In this document: positions 52,780 through 64,000 of the stretch, piece by piece
How the letters are laid out: each line of letters starts with the position of its first letter
Numbering within the stretch: position 1 is the stretch's first letter
NCBI GenBank assembly: GCA_015179125.1
Contig: WHVA01000003.1
Location: 532,001 to 596,000 of the forward strand
DNA: 64,000 bases
Source of the DNA: Gautieria morchelliformis
Lineage: Eukaryota; Basidiomycota; Agaricomycetes; Gomphales; Gomphaceae
Direction of reading: 5' to 3'
Program-made: the position numbers and the translations under genes
Notes under the pieces: model-generated
Seen by the model: only the letters and a program-made list of their open reading frames with translations
Told to the model about the DNA's origin: nothing
Databases searched by the model: none

Positions 52780-55082
52780 ATGGATCCCTCAGATAGTGGC
52801 TACATCGTCAACCACCTCTTTCTTCCCCCAAATCTTCCCCAAGAATATGATAGCCGGGACCTGTCTTTGCCACAATGCGATGAGCCTTCCACTGCAACTC
52901 TCCTTAATACTCCGCGAGGCCACCGCAAACATGATGCACTGCTCTCGCATGTTATAGAGAGTGCAGGCGAATTTATCAAGCCGTAAATCACAACGAGGCC
53001 GACCAAGACGCTCGGCAATGCTGGCGCGTCCTGGACTGAATGCTACGTTCAATACGGCGTGTTCGTGATGTAGTCTCTATAACCCCCCCAAAGCTCCAGC
53101 AGGTTATACAAAATATGGAGATCCAAGGTACGTCTGCCTCTTTAAAAGTCTCGACTTGGATATCAACCTAACGTGGCTTTCGTCATGATACAACCTTTGC
53201 CTCCTTATCTCTAAGCAGAATGCACGGATCATTCTCCGCAAGCTGGAAGTTGAGATTACGCTTGAAATCTTCCAGGCCTCTGCGACGGCCGCACACGTCA
53301 CCCGAAACGGTGGTAAACTCCTCATACAATATCCTTCTCGCCCTCGCCTCTCTATACTAAACAATCCTCTGCTAATCAAATCTTTATCCGCCTATCTGGC
53401 CACTATGGATTGTACGGAAATGCCAGAGGCTATGCCCACCACCAGAAAGGCCCAATCAGAGCAGAAGGAATCGCGCGAGGTGCCTGATATTCGCTGTGTC
53501 AGAGCTGTTAGGAGGGATTACAAGAGCCTTAACCCCCGATGTCAATGCCACGGCGTCCAGCACTGTGTATGTTACAAAACGTATCAATGACCACGTGCTG
53601 TGGCACAGCGCCCTCAATCCATGGCGTCGTGACCTCCAGTGGCTGGTGATACGCGTTGCCCTACAGACGTCACTATTAGAACGGAAAATAGATGGGCGAT
53701 ATGGCTACAAGGCGGTCACAACATACGTCCTTGCTAGAGCTCTTGAAAAGGCCTCTGAGGCTAAATTGGACCATCATCTGTTGTGGACGATGAACGTCAA
53801 AATTGCGACACGTATCTGGAAGCTGAAATCGTTGGACCACACTGGCTTCCCCTTCAAGTACATTGTAGACTAAAGTCGGTCTTGCGGCGACCTCCTCGAG
53901 AAGCAGTGGCGGCGGGTTCAGGAGCTCGAGGCTAGTCCGCTGCCGTGGACCGTTCCGACGAGCGAGGAGATCCATGCAGCCGAAGGCTTTGCTCTGGCAA
54001 GAAGCGGGGGGTACCTGTCGGCTGTCTACAATCGCAGAAGTGAATTGGAGCAACGAAGTAGTTGCTTTAATCCTGAAGCTTTCGAAGCCACCTTTGCCAA
54101 CAATAATCTTCGCGAAACAGGATTGTCTCCTCCCGCCCGGATTACCACAGGATCGGCTGGTTCCGAGTTATGGCTCGCTGTTCTGGATGTATTACCAAGC
54201 ATTTGCACGATTGGCAGACGACCACTCCCGTGGATACACGACTGGAGGTGCTAGGACAAATGATCTCTTCCTTTGACATTATCGCTATTTCATTGGACAA
54301 TCCAGAACAGTTCTCTCGCGTTGACGAGATGGCGGTCGAGGCCATTCCTCTACTCAGAAATATTCACGTAAGTTCTCCATTGTCTCATTTGAGCCCCTCC
54401 TTCTGCCAACTCTCTGTCAAATGAGACGAATTCGGGCTGTTGAGACTCATCTCAGCCGTCGTCACGCCGACGCAGTCTACCATAGGCATTCTCTTTTCGA
54501 GTTCATTCATCACCGGGATTCGTTTGGTGCCCGGTATTTCCGGAGTGACCTCGGTTTGCAAAACCTGCGGAGAGAGATTGAGCAGGAAGCAGCTGCATTA
54601 AGAGCCGAGAAGCAGCAGGAGTGCGTCCGCGGAAATGAAGAATACCATAGGTTGCAGAGGGAAAATGACTTGCGTTCGCATACGAGTTGTGACCATGAGT
54701 GGGTTGATCGATATGGCTACACTCACTGGAGCGACTACGCCTGGTCGTGTCAGAAATGCACTTCACAAATCAGCCTTGATAGTATGAGGATTACTATCTT
54801 TGAATGGCCTTTGCCTGAGGACGACATCCTCAGTAGTCTGGTGGTGCTCGAACTACATTTGCCGCAGCCATTTGGTGTATGGCGTGATATCACTTATCGG
54901 CTGGCCAGAACATATCAATCTTCCGGCGTTGTTGACCACAGGCAAGGTGACAGACCCAGCCCCGTTTTGAAGGACTACTCTTCGCTTCAACAATACTGCA
55001 ATCCATATCCATCTCAAGAAATCTCCATAACGTCCACTATAAAGTCCTTTCTCGTGTCGCATTACAGTGGATGCACCTTTCC
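52780..55082 (+). pseudogene. Truncated DUF6606-type protein gene
   Basis: The start MDPSDSGYIVNHLFLPPNLP matches the N-terminus of very large fungal proteins carrying DUF6606 and ubiquitin-hydrolase-like DUF3638/3645 regions. Further matching blocks follow: ILRKLEVEITLEIFQASATA (about 53225), ELLGGITRALTP, VLWHSALNPWRRDLQWLVIR and VALQTSLLERK (53496-53873). After an in-frame TAA at 53871 come AEGFALARSGGYLSAVYNRR, HLHDWQTTTP in a shifted frame, RIRAVETHLSRRH (54421 on) and MRITIFEWPLPEDD. The match stops at STIKSFLVSHYSG just before 55080, where the duplicated F-box segment begins. Family members usually exceed 3000 residues, so most of the protein is missing. Confidence 0.75.
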
Positions 55083-57313
55083 TTTCAAACTGACTGAGTT
55101 TGTGGCTCACGTCTCTGCTCGGCGTGGAACACAGCACCCATCTTCACGCACAGTCTGTTCTCCCCGAGGCGGCATTTGAGGTCCGAGGCCTCTCCTCTCC
55201 GGCTCTCATGTGTATCGTCGCGGAAAGGTGTCCGTCACACACGAACAGAGTCTCACGGCAATAGGCAGTGAGTGGAACACATTTCGATTCGCGTGGCATC
55301 TCTCTCTGCCTTATTCCTCGCTCGCCTCCGCACGATGGTAGACAAGGCTATCAGTGCGTATCAGCAGGTATACCACACTGCTTTCCAACACCTAAGGTTT
55401 TCATCTCGTTCACTCACCTGGGTACGACGCTATGAGCAAAGTTGTTGAATTATAATTGCGAAATTCTAGGGGGCGATCTTGATGAATGGAACACTCCCTG
55501 CTGTACTCTTATGTTACATTGCTGTGGTGGCTTGCACGAGTGCAAACCCCGTGCCCTACTTCTAAACCTGACGCTCTAGGGTTTCCACCGAACGTACGCT
55601 AACAGGGTTGTTTTTTCGCTCAAGATACTCAGCATATGGATGCGGGTCTAACGCCCCTAATGAATCCATTTCCACTGGTCTCAGTGGCCGCCAGCCGCTC
55701 TGAGTTACCATGATGGTACTAGTACTAGCCTGAGTGCCGTCAAGCCCTTAAGCAGGATTCGGCCCTTATGCTGCTGTTTTATCACTGAGTACGGATCAGG
55801 GGCTGTCCGGTGCGACCGCACATACCTGTTCGGTGTAACAGTTGTGCATTGAGCCGCAGCTCCATCGGAGTAGCGCCCCTGAATCTGGATCCTAATATCC
55901 CCTGATCTGGTCAAACCTCCTAGCTATCGCCACCACATCGCCACCACATCGCCACCACATCGCAACCCTTGCCCAATGTCATCATCGTAAGTTGTAACAA
56001 TGTCCAGTCTAAAAAACGTAAACACAGAATACGACACCTCCTTTAGATCAACGAAATACATACATCCAGGAGAATTGATCGACCAAGTCATCGACCACTT
56101 GCACGATGACCCACCCTCTCTACGAGCATGTTGCATCACTTGTCGCGCATGGGTCCCCAGTGCACGGTTTCATATATTCCATGACATTGTGCTCTCCGCT
56201 GAGCATGCCGACGCACTCGCCGTGCTTCTGGAAACTAGCCCGCATATTTCCCCCTTGGTCAGGTCGCTAACCATTAACGGACACCTGGATAAGATGCACA
56301 AAGGGTTGGACTACTATCTGGAGGCGATAATTCCCGCAATTGCTCCCAAATTGACAAGACTGAAGACCCTTCGAGTCGAACGGGTGACCTTAGCTAAGCA
56401 GCACCCAAAGGTCCTGTCTGCATTAATTCACAACTTCTCTACTCTCCAAGAATTGCACATTTCATTAGTCCTCTTCAACAGATTCAGAGACCTTGCAGCA
56501 CTCATAGTTGCGCATCCATTCCTAGAATGCCTGGATCTCAGAGCCATATTCTGGAACTTCAAGTCGGTGACAGCGGAAAGTCATGTGTTTCAGGAGTATC
56601 CTGCCTTGCACTCACGGTTACGGTGCATAAAATGGCACTCCATATCTCTCAGTGTGATTGATTGGCTGTCAACTTACTATCACGTCCTGCCTGTTCATAC
56701 GGTCACTCAAAGATCCTACATTTCCCTCCATGAGCTTCCCCAGATGGCGAGGCTTCTCCAACTCATCGGATCTTCCCTTGAACATGTCACCTTCTCCATT
56801 GATCAGGAGTCTCCCGGTATGAAATTTCCCTTTGTGGAAGCTTTTATCTCCCACTGACACCATTTTAGAGAAAATAAAGATGGATGTCTTATCATCGAAC
56901 ACAGGATTACGCACTCTAACTTTCAACAGAATTTTGCTGAGTCTAGAATATCCACGGACTTATGCATGGCTTCCTGTATTGCTCTCCCAGGTCACATCCC
57001 ATTACATCGAGGAAATATCATTTGGTTTGAACTGGCACCAAGTCAAGCCAATAGAGACAGTGGATCTAAAGCTGGTACAGGATATCATCACCAAGCCTGT
57101 TTTCAGTGGACTGAAGAGAGTCATTTTTCAATGGTATGGTGGTGTGGATCCTGTGGAGGGCAGCCAAGCAATTAGGGCACGAATGAACCAACTCGATAGA
57201 ATGGGACTACTTGTCTTCCGCCATGAATGGTGCATTTAGCATTCAGATAAGGCTATTACTTTTAGCTCATATAGATACCTCAAGACAGTTGGACTTGGGT
57301 GTCATAAAGTGCA
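55080..57313 (+). repeat. Segmental duplication with F-box gene, copy 2
   Basis: Same orientation as 15904-18118. Its left edge (TTTCAAACTGA) falls inside the DUF6606-type pseudogene, so this copy arrived in, or was joined to, that gene. No terminal repeats or target duplication are apparent. Confidence 0.9.
56000..57239 (+). CDS. F-box protein, copy 2
   Basis: Probable SCF substrate adaptor. Exons 56000-56816 and 56869-57239 give 395 residues, three more than copy 1 because TGG replaces the TAG stop (ending HEWCI). The F-box (ELIDQVIDHLHDD, CCITCRAWVPSARFHIFHDI) is identical to copy 1. Replacements cluster in the C-terminal two thirds, for example LGAILW to LRAIFW, QISYISI to QRSYISL and SISQRS to SIDQES. 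Frame and intron are intact, so both copies could be expressed. The same ATCGCCACCAC run precedes the start. Confidence 0.85.
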
Positions 57314-58243
57314 ATTTCATTGATTATGGACAATAATACTAGTAGCTCAGACTTATTCATGGACTTATAACATGTACATAGCCACTTTAAATTGTTTTTG
57401 AGCTTGCAAATGCAGCTTGCAACATTTTATTTGATGACTCCACACACATATTGATTTCTAACTTGTTCACTATATTCAAGTCATCCAAGAATCCTGAGAC
57501 ACATCCATTCATCTCTTGTTAGTTATAGTGTTGAGAATGTAACTATTAGAAATATGATTCAAACTCCTGATAAGAGTTGAATTGAGAAGTACTTGAGAAA
57601 GTAGAATGTATGCGCATATAACAGGGTATATGCATCTTACAAGAGTTACTGACAGAAGCTAGTAGCTTAAATTGCAAAAGAACTGAGTGATTTCACTGTC
57701 GATTGTAGTGTACCAAGTTGAATATTTATGTACTGTGATATGAAGTGAGAAGAAAAGATTAGTCGTTTGGGGCAATTGGGACAGAGATGAGTGTTAGGGG
57801 TTAGGGACATTGTTCATGGGAATGGAATGTGAACTATATTAGTGAAATGGGGAATATGGGGTTGAGGAGTATAGGGGAAAAACAGTGACGAGCACACAGC
57901 CTCATCTTGACATCTTGCATCCCTTGATTGGGTCATGTGCACATGTGGTGCATGATCTGTGAGATCAATCTTAGCGTGTTGTACAAAGGGAATTGGGATA
58001 GTCTTGACTCCTGTAACACATGGTGAATTGCTTTGTAGTAATGGAGGAATCAGGTAGATTGTGTCAAGTGAGGTTCGTTAGCTCAGCAATCTCAGTGATT
58101 GGTTGAGGTGGATGTATGCGTGGTAAAGAGGTAGTGTTTGACTTTGATTTGCATTAGATATCATTGTAGTGCAGAATATAGTGTGCTCAATTGTTTTATA
58201 ACATCATCTACCTGTGTTGTCAGGCAAACCCCCTCCCGACACT
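57314..58243. other. AT-rich intergenic DNA
   Basis: No gene, terminal repeat or RNA is recognised between the F-box copy and the MITE. Confidence 0.5.
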
Positions 58244-58624
58244 AGGTGCAAGTCACTGTTTGTTTATGGTAACCTACAGCAACAAACAGTGAAACAAGAG
58301 GAATTCTCATAATAATTTGAAACCATGGCAAATGGTGAAGAATCCTTCCTATAGTTTACAATTTAAAATATAAAGAGAATCTGAATATAAACAGATGAAC
58401 ATTTATAAGAAATAAATTGTGACAAAATAAATCATATTTGCTGCATAAGATGCCAGAAATAATTATTTGTCTATATTCATATTTCCTTGATGTCTTAAAT
58501 TGTAAAAAAAAAACAAAGGGAAGAAATTTTCACCATTTGCTATAGTTTCAAATTATTACCAGATTTCCTCTTTTTTCACTATTTGTTGCTGTGGGTTATG
58601 GTGAGTACACAGTGACTTGCACCT
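58244..58624. mobile_element. AT-rich MITE with long terminal inverted repeats
   Basis: The left end AGGTGCAAGTCACTGT and the right end, its reverse complement, start inverted repeats of about 100 bp with moderate divergence (ACAGCAACAAA.AGTGAAA, ATAATTTGAAAC, GCAAATGGTGAA in both arms). The 180-bp middle is AT-rich and non-coding. No clean target duplication is visible, so the superfamily is undetermined. Confidence 0.75.
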
Positions 58625-58799
58625 GGTGCAAGGTTATTTCCAGCCTTGGCTTCGGTCCCAGCCCAAGGTCCAGACCCAACCTGCACACCTGAGGGTCAAG
58701 CCGAGTGCCCAAGCCCTCAGCTTCAGCAATCATCCCGGAGTGGTGCCAGGGTTGTGGGTCAATTCTTGCATGTTAGGCAAGTGCCGCAGAGGTTCAGAC

Positions 58800-59560
58800 T
58801 TGTACTAGGAATGAAGTGTGTTGTCATGACCCATTTATTCTCATATCAAGTTACCCCCATTTTCCCTTTCTATCCCTCCACCTCTATGTTTGCTCCTTTT
58901 GCCCTTCACCAAATTCACCGAATGGCCATTTGCTACTCGCATCATTCGCCAGTAGCCACACCATCAAACACGATCAACATCCCTTACCTGGTGTGATGGT
59001 TCATCACTGGCCCCATCATCCTCCCAATTTGACCCCCTTTGGGTGTTCCTATGGCCAGGGTGCATTCGCAGGCTGTTCTAGCTATGGATCGTGTGGGATC
59101 GACCCAGCAGACCAAGAGTCCGTGCAGGGTAATGTGTGTGCAGGTTGCAAGGCGTGTTTTCTTACATCGGTACCTTTATTCTCTTTCCTCTCCGTCATTT
59201 CATGTTTGTACTCCTCCCTAATTCTATTGTATATGTGTTTCATCTATTTGTATCCTGACTGCACCCCCCTATCCAACCCTGACTCACAGAGGCCTCTTTC
59301 CTATTCACTGATAACATATGAGCATTCGGTATAAGTAGTTTACATTTGCATGTATATTCTGCAGTTCAATTATCATATGTATATCTTGTGCAAAACTTGA
59401 CCTCACTGTGACTATTGTCTTGAGCCCTCTTCTATAGACTACTATCTTAGACCAGAGGAGGACTTAAGCACCACTGGTGAGTTTTCATACTTCACCTTCA
59501 CTACCTTAGTCTTCATACCATTGTTGGTGGTGTCGGTGAAGAGCTCCGTGTTAGGAAACC
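58800..59560 (+). mobile_element. Family D LTR and leader, plus-strand copy
   Basis: Shares blocks in order with the reverse complement of 36311-37080, including GTGTTTCATCTATTTGTAT and CACTGGTGAGTTTTCATACT. Homology fades where gag would start. Only the 5' end of an element is present. Confidence 0.6.
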
Positions 59561-60211
59561 AGACTGTACAGTACCCAACGACCCACTCACCCTCCTCTGA
59601 CCCACAAATCACTTACCACCCTTTTCCCCCCATGAGCCTCTACCATCCCATGAGTCAAACGAGTTCACCGAGGTGCATACGCGCGCACCGAGTCGAGTCA
59701 AGTTGAGTCGAGCCGAGTCGAGGAGCCACGTGAGTCCACGCAATCTCACGGGCTCACATCGCTGCACATACATCACAGATCAGCCGGACGATCGAGTTCT
59801 ATGTTTCTCCCCCCCCCCTTTCTCCTGTCTCGACCCTGTTCTATTCCACGATCGCACCATGTTGCTCCACAATATGTACACGTAGGTAGTTCTATCTTCG
59901 ATCTACCCCACGAACGCTCCACACCCATCTCCAACCCTCGGTCCGCCACCTTCTGACCTTCCTCCTGCCCATGCCCCCTCAATCTCACCATCCATTACCT
60001 TAGATACGTTTGTATAAAAGACCGAACGATGCTCCCAATTGATACTCACCAATTCTACTGGTCATTTTCCCTGGCGCTTGTGTTCTAAGCGCATTGAGAC
60101 CTTGCAGACCCATTCCGGGCCAACCCAGGCCCTAATTCCCTAGCTACTCCTAGTAGCACACCTCTTAGTTACCGAGTATTCTTTAGAGATTAAGAGTCTC
60201 AGCACTCACCG
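59561..60211 (+). promoter_or_regulatory. Upstream or LTR region of the copia element
   Basis: TATAAAAG is at 60013-60020, about 190 bases before the copia gag start. The rest has no gene. LTR ends and a primer site could not be identified. Confidence 0.4.
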
Positions 60212-62954
60212 ATGACTCAACCCATACCGACCACCGTCACGCACCCGAAGCACGACATCCACAAGTTTCGGGACATCAAACCGGAGCTCGGACGCAACAA
60301 CTGGGTGTCGTGGAAAAGGGAGCTCCTAGCCACAGCCAGAGACAGGGGCCTGTACGCTAACATCACAGACATTGACCCGGTCCCAAGCGACGCTAGCCCC
60401 AATGTCTCCATCGTAGGAACGGTACCGCACATCGGGACAACACCACTCACCCAGCCCGTAGACGAATGGAATGATAGGAATAACGTTGCGTACAACCAGA
60501 TCCTACTTTTTGTATCACCTGACCTCCAGACTGCGATCGATAACACGGACATCGCCTCGGAAGCCTGGACCATCCTAACGAAGAAGTTCAAGTCTAAAGA
60601 CCCGAGTAAAATCAGCATCGTCAGGACCAAATACGAAAACTACCATATGGTCGAGGGACAGTCCGTCAACGAGTACCTCATGACCATGAAGGATTTCCGA
60701 AACCAGCTAGGAAAGATGAGTGAGATCATAGCCGACTCAACTCATGCAGCCACAATTCTCAGGAACGTACCTGAGTCCTGGAGGCCGATCACCCAAACAA
60801 TCCGCATGATTACGCGTGACCCCGACGACATTGAGGAACGCCTCGAGGCCCACGAGGTGGACCTCAATGCCGTCGAGATTTCCAGCCAGGCTGCCACTGC
60901 GTTCATCGCAAGGGTGGCATGACCCACACCTAGCAGGTCCAACCTGCCGAATGTCCCACAGAGCCGACAGTTTGCTGCAGCACAGAACGTGCCTCGAGCC
61001 AACCAGAGGCTGTTCTACCACTGCAACAACTGTGGAAAGGAGGGACACAGCGCTTCCAGGTGTTTTGCGCCAGGGGGTGGTTTAGCTGGGCAATCACCTT
61101 GGAAGCCCTTCCAAGGCCAATCCCCTTCCACTCCCACCTCTAGAACTCATAATAACTCACCTTCCGTTCCCCCCAGCGACCCAACCCAGCGACAGACTCA
61201 AAGCTGAACGACTCAGCTCGTCTCGCGGGCCAGAGCAGGGACATCGCCATGATGGCAAGGATTACAGAGGTACCGGAAGAGATGAGTCAGACAATCGTCC
61301 TGTCAACAGTAACTACAGCGCTATCCACGATCAGAACAAAGCACACACCTGGTTGATAGACTCGGCCGCATCCAGCCACCTTTGCGGAACAGCCGATCTA
61401 TTCGACCATCTGTACATGTTCACACCGATCTCGATCTCGACAGCCAGTGGGGAGGCTTTCACAGCCAATCAGAGAGGGATGATACACATTACCCTCTGCT
61501 CCGATGCGTCATTTCACCTCCCCCATCTCCCAATAACACTCCTCGACATCATCTACGTGCCGAAACTTAATGCGAACCTCCTGTCAGTCGGACGAATGAC
61601 CACCGCCAATGTTGATGTTATTTTTAGCAAGCATCATTCCTCGCTCTCGGTAGATAACAAGGTCCTAGCCCACGGTCCAAAGATCAGCAATTTATTTACC
61701 TATACCGCCCTTACCACTCCCAAAACCAAAGTCGAGACAGTGAAGTACTCGAGCAACTCGAACGACCCGCCCGAAATAAGGCTCTGGCACCACCGGCTAG
61801 CGCACACGAGTTATTCAACGATCGAGAAGATGATTAGGAGGAGGACGGCAAACAGGTTCATACCGTACATCAAAGCAGATCTCACGACGCAATGTGAGAA
61901 CTGCCCATTCGGGAAGCAGACCAGGGCCCCGTTCAGATGCGAGGAGGACCTCCCACCGGCCATCGGAGACATCATTGTCTCGGACCTCTGCGGCCCCTTC
62001 GAAGCGTCGATCGGGGGCTACAAATACTTTGTCACCTGGATCGACTCGAAGACCAGGTATGCGAGCATAGATTTCCTAAAGAACAAGGAATGCTCGACCG
62101 TCACAGAGTCATTTCGACTCTACCTGGCATGGATCACGAGGCAGAAGGGAGCCAATGTAAAGAGGGTCAGGACTGACAATGGGGAGAATACATGGGGCGA
62201 GAGTTCAAAGACATATGCCGTAAGCTCGGAATAGTTCATGAAACAACCTCACTGTATACCCCAGAGCACAATGGGATCGCCGAACGATACAACAGGACCC
62301 TTCAGGAGGGCACGCTCACCCTCCAGCACGACTCCGAACTGTCAGGCAAATTCTGGGTATCAGCAACCCACACGGTAAACTTCGTCAGAAACCGAATACT
62401 GCACTCACGCACAGGGACATCTCCATATGAGGGGTTCTGGGGATCGAATCCCAAACTCAACTGGCTGCGCACGTATGGGGCGAAGTGTTGGGTGCTGATA
62501 CCTAAGGCGATCAGGCGAAAAGGGGGCTACAGGTCCGTGGAAGGTATCTTCGTTGGGTACTTCGACGACTCCAAGGCGTGCAAGATATGGGTCCCGAGGA
62601 CCCACTCGATCCTGAAAGCACGCGACGCTATCTTCGATGAGTATAATCACATCGAGCGAGTCATGATCCATGCTACTGACGATGACGACCTTCCAGGACT
62701 ATGGACCGACAAGATTCACATCTCAACGTCCCCCTCCCCCACTTCACCCGGGATTGCCTGGTCTGAGGAGGGGTCACTCCCTTTCACACCAGAAGCACCA
62801 ACAAGCATTTCTGGAGTAGAAGGGAGAGGGGGTGACGCGGGACCAGGCCCGGCACAGATAGAGGAGGCGGTAGGCGGTGAGAGAGCAGAGACAGAGGAAA
62901 AGAAGTTAGCAGCGGAGGAGATGACAAGCGGCGGAGACACGGGGGAGGCCACGG
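60212..62954 (+). pseudogene. Ty1/copia element, gag to integrase, truncated
   Basis: Gag opens at 60212 (236 residues: FRDIKPELGRNNWVSWKREL, EAWTILTKKFKSKDPSKI). A TGA at 60920 is followed by the zinc knuckle CNNCGKEGHSASRC in a continuing frame. Protease: WLIDSAASSHLCG (about 61350). Pre-integrase: LWHHRLAHTSYSTIEKM with CENCPFGKQTRAPF. Integrase: IIVSDLCGPF, RTDNG and TPEHNGIAERYNRT for the D,D,E residues. A one-base loss in a G run near 62180 shifts the frame within RTDNGG. Sequence similarity to copia ends at about 62955; RT and RNase H are missing and a gypsy antisense-ORF relic is joined directly. Confidence 0.88.
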
Positions 62955-62959
62955 TGCCG

Positions 62960-64000
62960 AAAGATTTCGGGCATCGGTCCCGGAGCATATCGTTCCGCCA
63001 CCGGAACTCCCGTTTCAACTGTTCCAAGACTGTCGACATAGCGGTCATTTGGTTTTGGAATGACAACAACTGGTGTTGTTGAACCTCCGCCATCTCCGCA
63101 AGGATATTCTGGATCCCGCGTTGTGTTTTCCGGATACCCCTTAACAATCCGGCGATATCAAGTAGCGGTGACACCATCGTGAAGCGGTTTAGGACTGCTG
63201 CCTCCGAGTTTCTGGTCACCGGAATCCTCCCTGTGGACTTCCCTCCGCTAGGTCCCAGTTTCGACTTTGGAGTTTCAGGCCCCTCGGTCTCGACCTTGCG
63301 CCTTTTCCACTCCACCCTCGCGGCACACCCGTCCACTACGCAACGCCTCTTCTTGTCCCGGCACCGATCGCAGGCCGTTTCCTGTGGATTTTCCGATCAC
63401 ATGCAGTCCAAGCCTTTGACCTCGCACGTGTCACAAGGAGCCTTCTCCTCCTCGCCGTCCCTTGTTTTCTGCTTCCGCGTTGTGGGATTCTCCGGTCCCA
63501 ATTCCCGTAAATCCAACATGCGGGCCAGCTTGTTCTTCCTGGCCTGTTGGAATTTTTCCGCCCTCTGCTTCCGCTCCGCAACAAGATTCAGCACAGGGGC
63601 GACATCTTTTTGTTTCCCCTTGCCCTCAGGGGATGCCGTGCTTTCCAATTCCGCCTCGGATTCGGATTCAACAATGTTCTGGCAGTTTTCCTGTCAGCCT
63701 CGGGATTACGCACACAACATTTCCGACTCACCCGTTGCTTTCCCGCCTTTCCCGCCACGGCCTTGTCATCCGCAGCTTTTTTGGCCGCATCCCGTTTCTG
63801 CTGTTCCTCGCAGAGGCGCGACTCCTCCTTGTGGTGTTTACGGTCCCGTTCCGCCTTCTCCTTCCGCTCCTGGTCCTTCCACTCCTGTTCTTTCTGCTCC
63901 TTCTCCCTGCGCTCCTCCTCCAACCGTTCCTTCTCTTTCCACGTAGCTTCCTCGGCCGCTTGTTTTTCCACCAGTTCCTTTTGCGCAAGCATATCGTCGA
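62960..64000 (-). pseudogene. Relic of the gypsy antisense ORF
   Basis: Minus-strand homologue of the element 1 antisense protein (27023-28228), running off the right edge. Visible are the coiled coil (EKERLEEERREKEQKEQEWK), the linker (QARKNKLARMLDLRELGPEN) and the cysteine cluster CDTCEVKGLDC, a TGA where element 1 has TGG, then ACDRCRDKKRRC. All six cysteines keep the element 1 spacing; the extra Cys231 of element 1 is Arg here. The C-terminal part is AVLNRFTMVSPLLDIAGLLR. A frameshift lies near 63680. No gypsy LTR or pol is attached; copia DNA abuts it. Confidence 0.82.

Overview
The window is nuclear DNA of a filamentous basidiomycete, most likely an Agaricomycete. The evidence is many short GT-AG introns (about 50-60 nt, several microexons), an Agaricomycete-type F-box gene pair, a NACHT-ankyrin STAND (NLR-like) gene, a secreted GH18 chitinase, and Ty3/gypsy chromoviruses of the fungal kind. 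No bacterial features, rRNA or tRNA genes were seen. Host genes sit as islands in a dense, nested retroelement landscape.

Layout. 1-7.2 kb: two about 1.17 kb direct repeats flank about 4.8 kb of gene-poor DNA holding a MITE, several long palindromes and relics of a NACHT gene. 7.7-9.9 kb: GH18 chitinase (+, nine exons) with a duplicated Ser/Thr/Pro tail that carries a frameshift. 10.65-15.4 kb: intact NACHT-ankyrin gene (-, eight exons, 1455 codons) with 20 ankyrin repeats organised in an exact 402-bp four-repeat superunit. 15.9-18.1 kb: first copy of a 2.2 kb segment with an F-box gene; the second is at 55.1-57.3 kb. 18.1-26.2 kb: decayed gypsy relics (integrase-chromodomain, RT, protease) pierced by two solo LTRs with 5-bp target duplications. 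26217-34184: a complete gypsy chromovirus on the minus strand, with LTRs identical by eye and a 5-bp target duplication. 34.2-38.7 kb: more gypsy fragments. 38767 to about 45.9 kb: an older, broken relative of the intact element on the plus strand, with a 640-bp TRIM nested in its 5' LTR. 46-55 kb: host genes and remnants: an NLR N-terminal-domain gene, a CipC-like gene, a sugar-transporter remnant and a DUF6606-type pseudogene cut by the second F-box segment. 58.2-64 kb: a second MITE, LTR fragments, a broken Ty1/copia element, and a relic of the gypsy antisense ORF running off the window.

The most unusual object is the gypsy family itself. Between pol and the 3' LTR, on the strand opposite to gag-pol, it carries an intact 401-codon ORF with coiled coils and six cysteines in Zn2Cys6 spacing; related ORFs or relics occur at two other places in the window. 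The LTR is crowded with strand-biased CGGAA motifs, and CGG is the triplet Zn2Cys6 proteins classically read, so an element-encoded regulator is a testable idea. The family also shows an 11-nt self-priming arrangement of the Tf1 type and an A_AAA_AAA slippery heptamer directly before the gag stop. A second theme is NLR-type evolution: one intact gene, one N-terminal-domain paralog sharing an unusual GC-AG first intron, and palindromic relics.
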